From Yoonia tamlensis (GTDB taxonomy: Bacteria > Pseudomonadota > Alphaproteobacteria > Rhodobacterales > Rhodobacteraceae), in NCBI RefSeq assembly GCF_900115105.1, contig NZ_FOYP01000001.1, forward strand, positions 195,472 through 259,471: 64,000 nucleotides of DNA, written 5' to 3'. Under the pieces are notes generated by a model. The model saw only the letters and a program-made list of their open reading frames with translations. It searched no databases and had not been told where the DNA came from. Position numbers and translations under genes: made by a program. Numbering within the stretch: position 1 is the stretch's first letter; every line of letters starts with the position of its first letter. Below, in pieces: positions 23,988-32,040 of the stretch.

Positions 23988-24908
23988 ATGTCTTATCTCG
24001 AGAATATCCGAACTTTTGTACGTGTCTATGAACTTGGGTCGATGTCGGCTGCGGGGCGTGATTTGCGGATATCGCCCGCGGTGACCTCGGCGCGGATTTC
24101 GCAGCTCGAGGATCATCTGTCAGTGCGCTTGTTCCAGCGTACCACCCGAAGCCTGACCCCGACCGCACAGGGCAAGGCGTTTTATGGCGGGGCTTGCTCT
24201 GTCTTGGATGCTGTCGCCTATGCCGAGGCGCAGGTGTCAGAGCTGACGGAAAACCCCAAGGGTCTGTTGCATGTGGCCGCGCCGCTGGGCGTGGGGCGGC
24301 GCTTGATCGCGCCGCATGTCCCTGCGTTCACAGCGAAATATCCGTTGATTGACGTGCGCTTGCGGATGACCGACCGCACGGTTGATATGACAGCCGAAGG
24401 GCTGGATCTTGCGTTTCATCTGGGCCAAGCGGCGGATAGCAACCTGCGCCAACGCAAAATTGCGGATGTTGCGCGGGTAATGGTGGCCGCACCCGCCTAT
24501 ATTGCCGCGCGCGGGCATCCTTTGGACGGCGCAACGCTGGTGCTGGACAAACATGATTGCCTGAACCTGCGTTTTCCCGGCGCCCCTGAATTTCAATGGC
24601 AGTTGCAAACGGCGAACGGTCCGGAACGGTTTCGCATCAGCGGACGGCTGGAAAGCGACGACGGCGATGTGCTGACCGATTGGGCCTTGGCGGGGCAGGG
24701 GGTTGCGATGAAGCCGCTGTTTGAAGTGGCAGAACATCTTGCCACGGGCGCATTAATTGCGGTGGCACAAGATACACCGCCCGTGCCCGTGCAGATGTCG
24801 TGCCACTATACCCATCGCAGGCACCAAGACCCGAAAACCCGTCTTTTTATGGAATTCATGACCGACCGGATAGCCGATGCTATTCGAACGGCGGAAAGAC
24901 TTTCATAA
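23988..24908 (+). CDS. LysR-family regulator of the urate genes
   Basis: A 306-residue regulator. The N-terminal winged helix-turn-helix reads LENIRTFVRVYELGSMSAAG and then SPAVTSARISQLEDHLSVRLFQRTTR. A two-lobed ligand-binding domain follows from about residue 90 (LLHVAAPLGVGRRLIAPHVPAF), of the CrgA/DmlR-like subgroup. The start at 23988 gives the standard N-terminus. The divergent partner is puuD, and puuE, allA and the permease follow in the same direction, so it is very probably the pathway regulator with urate or allantoin as possible effector. The effector is inferred from position only. Confidence 0.9.
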   Translation: MSYLENIRTFVRVYELGSMSAAGRDLRISPAVTSARISQLEDHLSVRLFQRTTRSLTPTAQGKAFYGGACSVLDAVAYAEAQVSELTENPKGLLHVAAPLGVGRRLIAPHVPAFTAKYPLIDVRLRMTDRTVDMTAEGLDLAFHLGQAADSNLRQRKIADVARVMVAAPAYIAARGHPLDGATLVLDKHDCLNLRFPGAPEFQWQLQTANGPERFRISGRLESDDGDVLTDWALAGQGVAMKPLFEVAEHLATGALIAVAQDTPPVPVQMSCHYTHRRHQDPKTRLFMEFMTDRIADAIRTAERLS

Positions 24909-24914
24909 ATAATT

Positions 24915-24937
24915 TGATAAATTTCTGAATTCTATCA
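24915..24937. promoter_or_regulatory. Dyad TGATA-N13-TATCA in front of puuE
   Basis: TGATA at 24915-24919 and TATCA at 24933-24937 flank 13 bp; CTATCAGATAG (24932-24942) is itself palindromic. It lies in the 60-bp gap between the LysR gene and puuE and resembles the dyad at 23953. Confidence 0.4.
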
Positions 24938-24968
24938 GATAGGCTTAGAAACGAAGTAGGAGACACCG

Positions 24969-26369
24969 GTGCAACGATATCCGCGTGACATGATCGGCTA
25001 TGGGGCGACCCCACCGGCGGCAAATTGGCCGAGCGGTGCGCGCATTGCCGTGCAAATTGTGCTGAACTACGAAGAAGGCGGCGAAAACAACGTGCTGCAC
25101 GGTGATGCTGCGTCAGAGGCGTTTTTGTCAGAAATCGTTGGTGCCGCGCAATGGCCTGGCCAGCGTCACTGGAACATGGAAAGCATCTATGAATACGGCA
25201 GCCGCGCAGGATTCTGGCGCTTGCACCGGATGATGGCGGACCTGCCGGTAACCGTTTACGGCGTGGCCACAGCACTCGCGCGCAGCCCTGAACAGGTCGC
25301 TGCGATGAAAGATGCGGGCTGGGAAATCGCCAGCCACGGTTTGAAATGGATCGAATATAAAGACGCCCCCGAAGACGTAGAACGCGCCGATATGGCCGAG
25401 GCCATCCGCCTGCATACCGAGGTCGTCGGCACCCCGCCACGCGGCTGGTACACGGGACGCTGTTCTGAAAACACGGTGCGACTGGCTGCGGAAACCGGGC
25501 AGTTTGCCTATGTGGCAGATACCTATGCCGATGATCTGCCTTATTGGTCCGAATTTGGCAAAACTGACCAGTTGATCGTGCCCTATACGCTAGATGCGAA
25601 TGACATGCGCTTTGCAACGCCCCAAGGTTTCAACACGGGCACGCAGTTTTTTGACTACCTTAAGGCCAGCTTTGACGCGCTTTACCGCGAAGGCGGGCGG
25701 ATGCTGTCGATTGGGTTGCATTGTCGCTTGATCGGGCGGCCCGGCAGGGCCGAGGCGCTGCGCCAATTCATTGAATACGCGCAAAGCCATGAGGATGTCT
25801 GGTTCGCAACGCGCGAACAGATCGCTGACCACTGGGCCGCGCAGCACCCGCATCAACGGTTTGCACGCCCTTCGCAGATGGGGCGCGATGAATTTGTGCA
25901 GACCTATGGCAGCGTGTTTGAGCATTCGCCTTGGATCGCCGAGCGCGCGTTTGATCTGGAACTTGGGCCAGCACATGACACGGCGGTCGGTCTGCAAAAC
26001 GCAATGTGCCGCATGTTCCGTTCAGGAAGCCAAGACGAACGGATGGGCGTGCTAACAGCGCATCCGGATTTAGCAGGTAAACTGGCAGCGGCAAAGCGGC
26101 TCACCGCGGAAAGCACATCCGAGCAAGCCAGCGCAGGGCTTGATGCATTGACCGACGCCGAGCGTTCAGCATTTGAAACCGGCAATGCAGCCTATACCGC
26201 AAAATTCGGCTTTCCGTTTATCATCGCCGTGCGCGATCACGACAAAGCCGCGATCATGGCCGCAATGCAGGAACGGTTGCACAATGATTGGGCAACGGAA
26301 TTTGCGCAGGCCTGCTATCAGGTCGAACGGATTGCCCTGCATAGGCTGACGGATATGCTGCCTGGATGA
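24969..26369 (+). CDS. puuE: Bifunctional allantoinase (PuuE) / OHCU decarboxylase (UraD)
   Basis: A 466-residue fusion acting on two urate-derived intermediates. Residues 1-305 are a polysaccharide-deacetylase-fold allantoinase: NYEEGGENN, SIYEYGSRAGFWR, ASHGLKWIEY with a metal His, and GLHCRLIGRPGRAEAL. Residues 315-466 are a UraD domain that decarboxylates OHCU to (S)-allantoin: VFEHSPWIAERA, LTAHPDLAGKLAAA with the catalytic His, SEQASAGLDALTDAE and KFGFPFIIAVR. The start is GTG at 24969, with AGGAG upstream. The end overlaps allA by ATGA. The fusion is known in alphaproteobacteria; note that the enzyme order in the pathway is UraD first. Confidence 0.94.
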   Translation: MQRYPRDMIGYGATPPAANWPSGARIAVQIVLNYEEGGENNVLHGDAASEAFLSEIVGAAQWPGQRHWNMESIYEYGSRAGFWRLHRMMADLPVTVYGVATALARSPEQVAAMKDAGWEIASHGLKWIEYKDAPEDVERADMAEAIRLHTEVVGTPPRGWYTGRCSENTVRLAAETGQFAYVADTYADDLPYWSEFGKTDQLIVPYTLDANDMRFATPQGFNTGTQFFDYLKASFDALYREGGRMLSIGLHCRLIGRPGRAEALRQFIEYAQSHEDVWFATREQIADHWAAQHPHQRFARPSQMGRDEFVQTYGSVFEHSPWIAERAFDLELGPAHDTAVGLQNAMCRMFRSGSQDERMGVLTAHPDLAGKLAAAKRLTAESTSEQASAGLDALTDAERSAFETGNAAYTAKFGFPFIIAVRDHDKAAIMAAMQERLHNDWATEFAQACYQVERIALHRLTDMLPG

Positions 26370-26839
26370 CCCGCAATATTCGCATATCCCCGCTGACACA
26401 GGCCGCATTTGCGCCTTACGGTGATGTGCTGAATTGCGATGGTGACCCAGATAAGATGATTAACGCCGGGCTTTGCGGTCGGTTTCATGACCGCGCGCGG
26501 GTTGATGTGACGGACGGGCAGGTTGGGATCAGCCTGTTTCGGTCTGAACTGCGGGCGCTGCCCTATCAGCTTGATCTGATTGAGCGCCACCCCGCAGGAT
26601 CTCAGGCGTTTATCCCGATGAGCATGGACCCGTTTTTGGTCATCGTTGCAGATGCGGGCCTGCAACCGCAGGCCTTTGTCACCGCCCCAGCAGAGGGGAT
26701 CAATTTCCACCGCGGGACATGGCACGGGGTTCTAACCCCGCTGTCCGGTCCTGGCCTGTTTGCCGTCATCGACCGGATCGGTGAGGGCGCCAACCTAGAG
26801 GAGCATGTTTTCGACACGCCTTACAGCGTAAACTTTTAA
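26366..26839 (+). CDS. allA: Ureidoglycolate lyase
   Basis: Converts ureidoglycolate to glyoxylate and urea. The 157-residue cupin-fold protein shows SPLTQAAFAPYGDVL at the start, ISLFRSELRALPYQLDLIERHPAGSQAF in two family stretches, FLVIVAD, and INFHRGTWHGVLTPL with the conserved His pair, then VIDRIGEG. The length matches the family (about 160). The ATG overlaps the puuE stop by 4 bases, and the permease gene follows after 45 bases. With PuuD and PuuE-UraD this takes urate towards glyoxylate; allantoicase was not found in the window. Confidence 0.94.
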   Translation: MTRNIRISPLTQAAFAPYGDVLNCDGDPDKMINAGLCGRFHDRARVDVTDGQVGISLFRSELRALPYQLDLIERHPAGSQAFIPMSMDPFLVIVADAGLQPQAFVTAPAEGINFHRGTWHGVLTPLSGPGLFAVIDRIGEGANLEEHVFDTPYSVNF

Positions 26840-26884
26840 CGATTGACCGGCGCTAAGATCGGCAATCCATCAGGGACAAAAACT

Positions 26885-28195
26885 ATGACAGATACATCCT
26901 ATTCAGATCCAAATGTGACGCCGCCATTGGCGCAGGCCGTTCCGCTTGGATTTCAACACGTTCTGGCGATGTTCGCCTCTAACGTAACCCCTTCGATTAT
27001 CGTGGGTGGCGCGGCCGGGCTGGCCTTTGGGTCGCCCGACCTTGTTTACCTTGTGCAAATGGCGATGCTGTTTGCAGGTGTTGCGACACTGTTCCAGACC
27101 GTTGGGCTGGGGCCAATCGGCGCGCGGCTGCCAATTATGCAAGGCACCAGCTTTGCCTTTGTCGGGGTGCTGGCCGGAATCGCGGCGACCATGGGCCTTA
27201 GCGTCGCCCTGACCGCCTGTATTATCGGTGGTGCGATCCATTTCTGCCTTGGGGCCTTTATCCAGAAACTACGCTGGTTGTTTCCGCCGCTGATCACCGG
27301 CTTGGTGATCCTGTCGATCGGCCTGTACCTGATCCCCGTTGCGATCAAATACGCAGCTGGCGGCGCGGCGACATTCCAGATGGAAGCCGAAAGCTTTGGG
27401 TCTCTAAAGCATTGGTCTGTCGCGTTGACAGTGATTGTGGTGTCGCTAGGGCTCAAGTTCTTTACCAAGGGTGCGCTGTCGAATGCGGCGATTCTGGTGG
27501 GGCTGCTGGCAGGTTATGCGCTTGCGATTGTACTGGGCATGGTCAGCTTTGGGGCCGTGGGCAATGCGGGTTGGATCACACCGATCAAACCACTGCCTTA
27601 CGGGTTCGAATTCAACCTTGGTGCGGTGATTGCGGTGACGCTTGTCTGCGTTGTGTCGGCGATTGAAACGGTTGGCGATACTTCAGCGACAACCAAAGCA
27701 GGCGCAGGACGCGACGCAACCGATGCCGAGATTTCCGGCGCCACTTATGCGGATGGGCTGGGAACAGCCGTTGCCGGTATTTTTGGCGGCCTGCCAAACA
27801 CATCCTTTAGCCAGAACGTCGGGATTGTCGGCATGACCGGCGTTATGTCGCGCCATGTTGTGACCATTGGCGGCCTTGTGTTGATTGTCTGCGGGCTTGT
27901 GCCCAAGGTCGGCGCGATTATCGCCTCAATGCCGCTGCCTGTCTTGGGTGGTGGTGTGATTGTCATGTTCGGCATGGTTGCGGCAGCGGGTCTGAATGTT
28001 CTGGCCGAAGAAAAGATGACACGCCGCACAATGATCATCATCGCCGTATCACTGACCTTTGGCTTGGGGCTGAACCTTGTGCCGACGGCCGTACAATACC
28101 TGCCTGATACGTTGCGCGTTCTGGCGACATCGGCGGTTGCGCCTGTTGCGCTCTTGTCGATCCTGTTGAACTTGATCCTTCCCGAAGAAGTCTAG
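26885..28195 (+). CDS. NCS2-family purine/urate permease
   Basis: A 436-residue inner-membrane symporter of the nucleobase-cation symporter 2 family with 12-14 helices. Hallmarks are LPIMQGTSFAFVGVL, the signature stretch VSAIETVGDTSATTKAG with the essential Glu, and NTSFSQNVGIVGMTGVMSRHV. Subtle differences decide xanthine versus urate preference; the operon context of urate degradation favours urate or xanthine uptake. The ATG at 26885 has AGGGACA upstream and gives the normal N-terminus; an earlier in-frame codon at 26843 is not supported. A strong terminator follows at 28217. Confidence 0.93.
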   Translation: MTDTSYSDPNVTPPLAQAVPLGFQHVLAMFASNVTPSIIVGGAAGLAFGSPDLVYLVQMAMLFAGVATLFQTVGLGPIGARLPIMQGTSFAFVGVLAGIAATMGLSVALTACIIGGAIHFCLGAFIQKLRWLFPPLITGLVILSIGLYLIPVAIKYAAGGAATFQMEAESFGSLKHWSVALTVIVVSLGLKFFTKGALSNAAILVGLLAGYALAIVLGMVSFGAVGNAGWITPIKPLPYGFEFNLGAVIAVTLVCVVSAIETVGDTSATTKAGAGRDATDAEISGATYADGLGTAVAGIFGGLPNTSFSQNVGIVGMTGVMSRHVVTIGGLVLIVCGLVPKVGAIIASMPLPVLGGGVIVMFGMVAAAGLNVLAEEKMTRRTMIIIAVSLTFGLGLNLVPTAVQYLPDTLRVLATSAVAPVALLSILLNLILPEEV

Positions 28196-28216
28196 CAAAC
28201 AGGTCCTTAAAACGAA

Positions 28217-28247
28217 AAATGGCCTCGCGCGTTGCGCGGGGCCATTT
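28217..28247 (+). terminator. Rho-independent terminator after the urate operon
   Basis: AAATGGCCTCGCGC pairs with GCGCGGGGCCATTT (14 bp, one G-T pair) around a GTT loop, followed by GTTTG. It lies 22 nt past the permease stop. Confidence 0.8.
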
Positions 28248-28251
28248 GTTT

Positions 28252-28322
28252 GCCGGTTCACAATAATACCGGCAGCAACGCAAAATCGTTGTGTGCATGG
28301 GCGCCGCAACGCGGGCGGCGCC
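28252..28322. other. Two further hairpins downstream of the first cold-shock gene
   Basis: TGCCGGT-N10-ACCGGCA starts near 28251, and GGCGCCGC (28300-28307) pairs with GCGGCGCC (28315-28322). The second is 19 nt past the cold-shock stop on the minus strand and may terminate it, though no clear T tract follows. Confidence 0.4.
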
Positions 28323-28341
28323 AATCTTGATCTAATGCGGT

Positions 28342-28551
28342 TTAGTCAGCGAGGGTCAGGTTCACGGCGCTTTCACGCCCGTCACGACCCGCTTCGATGT
28401 CGAAATTCACTTTTTGATCGTCGCGCAGACCGGTCAAACCCGACCGTTCGACCGCTGAAATATGAACAAATACGTCTTTTGCGCCGCCATCGGGTGCAAT
28501 AAAGCCGTAACCTTTAGTGGTGTTGAACCATTTGACAGTGCCTGAAGCCAT
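28342..28551 (-). CDS. Cold-shock protein, CspA family (paralogue 1)
   Basis: A 69-residue single cold-shock domain that binds single-stranded RNA and DNA and melts mRNA structure. RNP1 reads KGYGFIAPD and RNP2 DVFVHISAV. The start [10 protein letters not shown] at 28551 follows AAGGAAG about 10 nt upstream; an in-frame start 24 bases earlier would add non-family residues. It is about 80% identical by eye to the paralogue encoded at 28796, and both share a long similar leader, so this is a tandem duplication including regulation. Confidence 0.95.
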   Translation of the reverse strand: MASGTVKWFNTTKGYGFIAPDGGAKDVFVHISAVERSGLTGLRDDQKVNFDIEAGRDGRESAVNLTLAD

Positions 28552-28572
28552 GTCTGTGTCTTCCTTCAATAT

Positions 28573-28701
28573 CATCCGCTCGCGGAACTGCAGCGGTTTG
28601 GCGCAGTCAAAGTTTGATCGATTGACTGGGCCGAAAGGGGAGACAGTGGTCGATTATTTAACGTCGCGCGCCAATCATGGCAGGTTGCGCGACAAAATCA
28701 A
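28573..28701 (-). promoter_or_regulatory. Long conserved leader/promoter of cold-shock gene 1
   Basis: Comparable block by block with 29028-29156: CATCCGC, TTGGC, AGTCA, ATCGA, GACTG, GCCG, ACAGTGGTCGA (28643-28653), TAACGTC and GCCAATC (plus-strand spelling) keep their order. The 11-mer lies 92 nt from the start codon, as against 93 nt in the other copy. A structured cold-responsive 5' leader is likely. Confidence 0.6.
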
Positions 28702-28795
28702 CATTTTTGGGTAAGTCGGTTTGTGCGCTGCATAAAACTGCGTGCACAGGCTGTGGCACGCGTAAAACCGCGTGCCACAAAATTCTGAAAATCGC

Positions 28796-29002
28796 TTATG
28801 CGAGTGCGAGGTTAACCGCTGATTCGCGACCGTCGCGGCCGGCTTCGATGTCAAAAGTTACTTTTTGATCATCGCGCAGACCTGTCAGGCCTGAACGCTC
28901 AACAGCGGAGATGTGGACGAATACGTCCTTAGAGCCGCCATCAGGAGCGATAAAGCCGAAGCCTTTAGTTGTGTTGAACCATTTCACGGTGCCAGTAGCC
29001 AT
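28796..29002 (-). CDS. Cold-shock protein, CspA family (paralogue 2)
   Basis: A 68-residue single-domain cold-shock protein starting [20 protein letters not shown], with RNP1 KGFGFIAPD and RNP2 [21 protein letters not shown] precedes the ATG. Nearly every change from paralogue 1 is conservative (for example Phe for Tyr in RNP1). Its separate leader at 29028-29156 suggests independent transcription from its own promoter rather than an operon. The 220-bp spacer between the genes holds the leader of paralogue 1. Confidence 0.96.
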   Translation of the reverse strand: MATGTVKWFNTTKGFGFIAPDGGSKDVFVHISAVERSGLTGLRDDQKVTFDIEAGRDGRESAVNLALA

Positions 29003-29027
29003 CGTGTTTTCCTTTATTTATCAATGC

Positions 29028-29156
29028 CATCCGCAGAATTGCGACAGCTTGGCTTAGTCAGTGCAATATCGAAAGACTGTAGCCGGATAGGAAAACAGTG
29101 GTCGAGTTGGATAACGTCTGCCAATCCCATGTGGAGCTTTGCGCCCAATAAATCAA
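29028..29156 (-). promoter_or_regulatory. Long conserved leader/promoter of cold-shock gene 2
   Basis: Second copy of the leader described at 28573-28701. The shared ACAGTGGTCGA lies at 29095-29105. Outside the conserved blocks the two leaders have diverged more than the coding regions, so the blocks are probably kept by selection. Confidence 0.6.
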
Positions 29157-29276
29157 GTAAAATCGACGTGTCGGCATCGCGTCGGCAATTTGTCGGCCAT
29201 GCGTCGGACCCCAACGCACGGTTGATTTGGGGTATTTCCATTCGCTTTTGTCATGCTGTCAGGCAAGGAGATACCG

Positions 29277-29672
29277 ATGCGCCGCATGACCAAAGCCGAA
29301 CGGATCGCTCGTCAGAAAATGATGCGCTATCTGTATGAGGAAAACATCGACCAGACCGATCTGTCGCTGGAGTTGCGCGATAAGGTGCCGCTGGCGTGGC
29401 ACACGCTGGAACATGATCTGGACGTGGAAGAACCCAAAGTGAAGATCACCCTGCGGCTGGACGCAAGCGTCGCGAAATTCTACCGCGCGATGGGAACGGG
29501 GTATCAGGCGCGGATCAGCCGGATATTGGGGCTCTGGGCCAATATGAAAATCGGCGAGGCCCTACGGATGGAAGAAGCGATCTATGCCCAGATGAAAATC
29601 CTGACCACCCAAGACCGCGAAGACGAAGCGCGCGGCGCGCGGATCAAGGGTTTTGGCGCGGATGTGGAGTAG
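29277..29672 (+). CDS. BrnA-like antitoxin-type protein without a toxin partner
   Basis: A 131-residue protein. The C-terminal half has KVKITLRLDASVAKFYRAMGTG and then YQARISRILGLW, which matches the BrnA antitoxin pattern: a ribbon-helix-helix-type strand KxxxTLRLD followed by G-x-G-Y-Q-x-R-I. In BrnT/BrnA modules the toxin gene brnT precedes brnA; here none is found upstream or downstream. The N-terminal 60 residues are basic, then acidic (RRMTKAERIARQKMMRYLYEE), longer than a minimal BrnA. The start at 29277 follows AAGGAG. It could be a solitary DNA-binding regulator derived from a toxin-antitoxin pair. Confidence 0.75.
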   Translation: MRRMTKAERIARQKMMRYLYEENIDQTDLSLELRDKVPLAWHTLEHDLDVEEPKVKITLRLDASVAKFYRAMGTGYQARISRILGLWANMKIGEALRMEEAIYAQMKILTTQDREDEARGARIKGFGADVE

Positions 29673-29679
29673 GACAAAG

Positions 29680-29760
29680 CTTGCCCGACTGATAGGTCGG
29701 GCAGCCCCCGACCCTCCCCACGGGAGGGGGCTTCACCCCCACCCAGGGTCAGGGGCTGCC
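29680..29760. repeat. Hairpin-rich dispersed repeat, copy 2
   Basis: Starts 7 nt after the stop of the BrnA-like gene. GCCCGAC-TGATAG-GTCGGGC is followed by a long outer stem, GCAGCCCC...ACCCT with AGGGT...GGGGCTGC, enclosing CCTCCC/GGGAGG. The block order equals copy 1 at 9284-9360, with compensating differences inside the stems. Confidence 0.7.
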
Positions 29761-29871
29761 CTTGGGTGTTTGGTGGTGCAAAGTGATTGTAGGGAATGTC
29801 AACTGTGAAACCTTATTGACCATCACCATCGCACTCCATAAATTCCGACGTGCATTCTATTGAAGGGCTGG

Positions 29872-30120
29872 ATGATGCAAGACAACCTCCAAGTCATACG
29901 AATAGAAAGTGAGTTCTACGACGCTTTGGTTCATCGAAAGCGTCAGACAAAGGTCGCGATGCTAATAGCAACCACCTTTAGGGACAAGGAAATTCCCTCA
30001 GAAGAGTATATCAACCTCGCATTGGATCAATTGGTCCTTCGCGAAGACGTTCAATCATTTGGCCTCATTCACAGATGGCGACATAGTGAACTTAAGTGGG
30101 CTGCTGTTAACGAAACTTGA
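29872..30120 (+). CDS. Small uncharacterised protein
   Basis: An 82-residue soluble protein, MMQDNLQVIRIESEFYDALV at the start. It has a basic patch (HRKRQTK) and a C-terminal helical part (EEYINLALDQLVLREDVQSF). AAGGG precedes the ATG at 29872, and a second ATG follows at 29875. Base composition is lower in GC than the neighbours, which, with the lack of a recognised family, hints at acquired DNA. No partner gene is evident. Coding status is moderately likely. Confidence 0.45.
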   Translation: MMQDNLQVIRIESEFYDALVHRKRQTKVAMLIATTFRDKEIPSEEYINLALDQLVLREDVQSFGLIHRWRHSELKWAAVNET

Positions 30121-30212
30121 GAGCCTGTTTTGTCCGCATAGCTGAAATTGAAGTATTTTCACGAACGTCACCTGTCGCAAGCCGAACTGCGTAGGATTCT
30201 TCTCCAATAGGC

Positions 30213-30240
30213 AAAAGGGCGGCCCGAAGACCACCCTTTT
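30213..30240. terminator. Hairpin between the small unknown gene and ettA
   Basis: AAAAGGGCGG pairs with CCACCCTTTT (one mismatch) and ends in TTTT, with A runs on the other strand. It may end transcripts from both sides of this convergent gap. Confidence 0.5.
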
Positions 30241-30315
30241 CATTTCACGCTGTGCGCCCGTAATTGCTGTGCATTCGCTTTCGCGCACCCGTCGGATTGC
30301 GCGGAAATCCGAAGT

Positions 30316-31971
30316 TTAACGCACGAATTTCTTATGCTTCATCCGTTTTGGTTCCAGCGCATCGGCGCCGAGGCGTGATTTTTTGTCTTCTTCGTAGTCG
30401 GAAAACGCGCCTTGGAACCATTCGACGTGGGCGTCGCCCTCGAATGCGAGGATATGTGTGCAGATCCGGTCGAGGAAGAAGCGGTCGTGCGAGATCACCA
30501 CGGCGCAGCCTGCGAAATCGACGAGCGCGTCTTCGAGAGCGCGCAGCGTTTCGACGTCGAGGTCGTTGGTAGGTTCGTCAAGCAGCAGCACGTTGCCGCC
30601 GGATTTGAGCAGCTTCGCCATATGCACGCGGTTGCGTTCACCGCCGGACAGTAGGCCAACCTTTTTCTGCTGGTCGCCGCCTTTGAAATTGAACGCCGAG
30701 CAGTAGGCGCGGCTGTTCATGGACGCATCGCCAAGTTCGATAATCTCGGCACCGCCGCTGATTTCTTCCCAGACGGTGACGTCAGCTGCGAGCGCATCGC
30801 GTGACTGATCGACGTAGGACAGTTTCACGGTGTCGCCGAATGTGACCGACCCTTCGTCGGGTTGGATTTGTCCGGTCAGCATCCCGAAAAGCGTGGATTT
30901 ACCCGCGCCGTTGGGGCCGATCACACCGACAATGCCGCCCGGTGGCAGGTCAAACGACAGGTTTTCGACCAGCAGTTTGTCACCCATGGCCTTTTTCAGG
31001 TTTTCGACCTCGATCACCTTATTGCCCAAGCGTGGGCCGTTGGGGATGATGATCTGCGCGCGGCCGATTTTTTCTTTTTCAGACTGGTTGGCCATTTCGT
31101 TATAGGACGCGATCCGCGCCTTTGATTTGGCTTGGCGGGCTTTGGCGCCTTGGCGCATCCAGTCCAATTCGCGCTGCAACGTGCGTTGTTTGGATTTGTC
31201 GTCTTTCGCTTCGCGCTCAAGCCGTTTTGCCTTGGCTTCAAGCCAGCTGGAATAGTTGCCTTCGTGCGGGATGCCCGACCCGCGGTCGAGTTCCAAAATC
31301 CAGCCCGTGATCGCATCAAGGAAATACCGGTCGTGGGTGACGATCAGGATTGTGCCTTTGTAATCAATCAGGTGCTGTTGCAGCCACGCGATGGTTTCCG
31401 CGTCCAAGTGGTTGGTCGGCTCATCCAGAAGCAGCATGTCTGGCGCATCAAGCAGCAGCTTGCACAGCGCCACGCGGCGTTTTTCACCGCCCGAAAGCGT
31501 GGTGACATCGGCATCATCGGGCGGACAGCGCAGCGCCTCCATCGAAATATCGATTTGCGCGTCGAGATCCCACAGGTTTTGCGCGTCGATCTGGTCTTGA
31601 AGCTGCGCCATTTCATCGGCGGTTTCTTCGGAATAGTTCATCGCGACTTCGTTATAGCGGTCAAGGATCGCCTTTTTGTCGGCGACGCCCAGCATCACGT
31701 TTTCACGCACGGTCAGGTTCGCATCAAGCTCGGGTTCTTGCGGCAGGTAGCCCACGCGCGCGCCTTCGGCCGCCCATGCTTCGCCTGCGAAATCCTTGTC
31801 CTGTCCGGCCATGATCCGCATCAGGGTCGATTTACCGGTGCCGTTCACACCGACCACACCGATTTTTACGCCGGGGAGGAAGTTCAGACGGATGTTTTCA
31901 AAGACCTTTTTCCCGCCGGGATAGGTTTTGGACACGCCGTCCATGAAATAGACAAATTGATTGCTGGCCAT
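30316..31971 (-). CDS. ettA: Energy-dependent translational throttle protein, ABC-F ATPase
   Basis: A 551-residue soluble ABC-F protein that binds the ribosomal E site and gates early elongation according to ATP/ADP. Two ATPase modules are complete: Walker A VNGTGKSTLMR and [12 protein letters not shown], signatures TLSGGEKRRVALCKLL and LLSGGERNRVHMAKLL, and Walker B MLLLDEPTNHLD and VLLLDEPTNDLD. The linker carries the EttA-type arm and coiled region (QRELDWMRQGAKARQAKSKARI). The start MASNQFVYFMDGVSKTYPGG is typical of EttA. AAGGAACC precedes the ATG. Transcribed alone. Confidence 0.96.
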   Translation of the reverse strand: MASNQFVYFMDGVSKTYPGGKKVFENIRLNFLPGVKIGVVGVNGTGKSTLMRIMAGQDKDFAGEAWAAEGARVGYLPQEPELDANLTVRENVMLGVADKKAILDRYNEVAMNYSEETADEMAQLQDQIDAQNLWDLDAQIDISMEALRCPPDDADVTTLSGGEKRRVALCKLLLDAPDMLLLDEPTNHLDAETIAWLQQHLIDYKGTILIVTHDRYFLDAITGWILELDRGSGIPHEGNYSSWLEAKAKRLEREAKDDKSKQRTLQRELDWMRQGAKARQAKSKARIASYNEMANQSEKEKIGRAQIIIPNGPRLGNKVIEVENLKKAMGDKLLVENLSFDLPPGGIVGVIGPNGAGKSTLFGMLTGQIQPDEGSVTFGDTVKLSYVDQSRDALAADVTVWEEISGGAEIIELGDASMNSRAYCSAFNFKGGDQQKKVGLLSGGERNRVHMAKLLKSGGNVLLLDEPTNDLDVETLRALEDALVDFAGCAVVISHDRFFLDRICTHILAFEGDAHVEWFQGAFSDYEEDKKSRLGADALEPKRMKHKKFVR

Positions 31972-32040
31972 ATGGGCGGTTCCTTTTGATCAAGCTTGTC
32001 CCCACTTAAAAGGAGTGCGCGATGTAAGCAAGGGGAGGGG

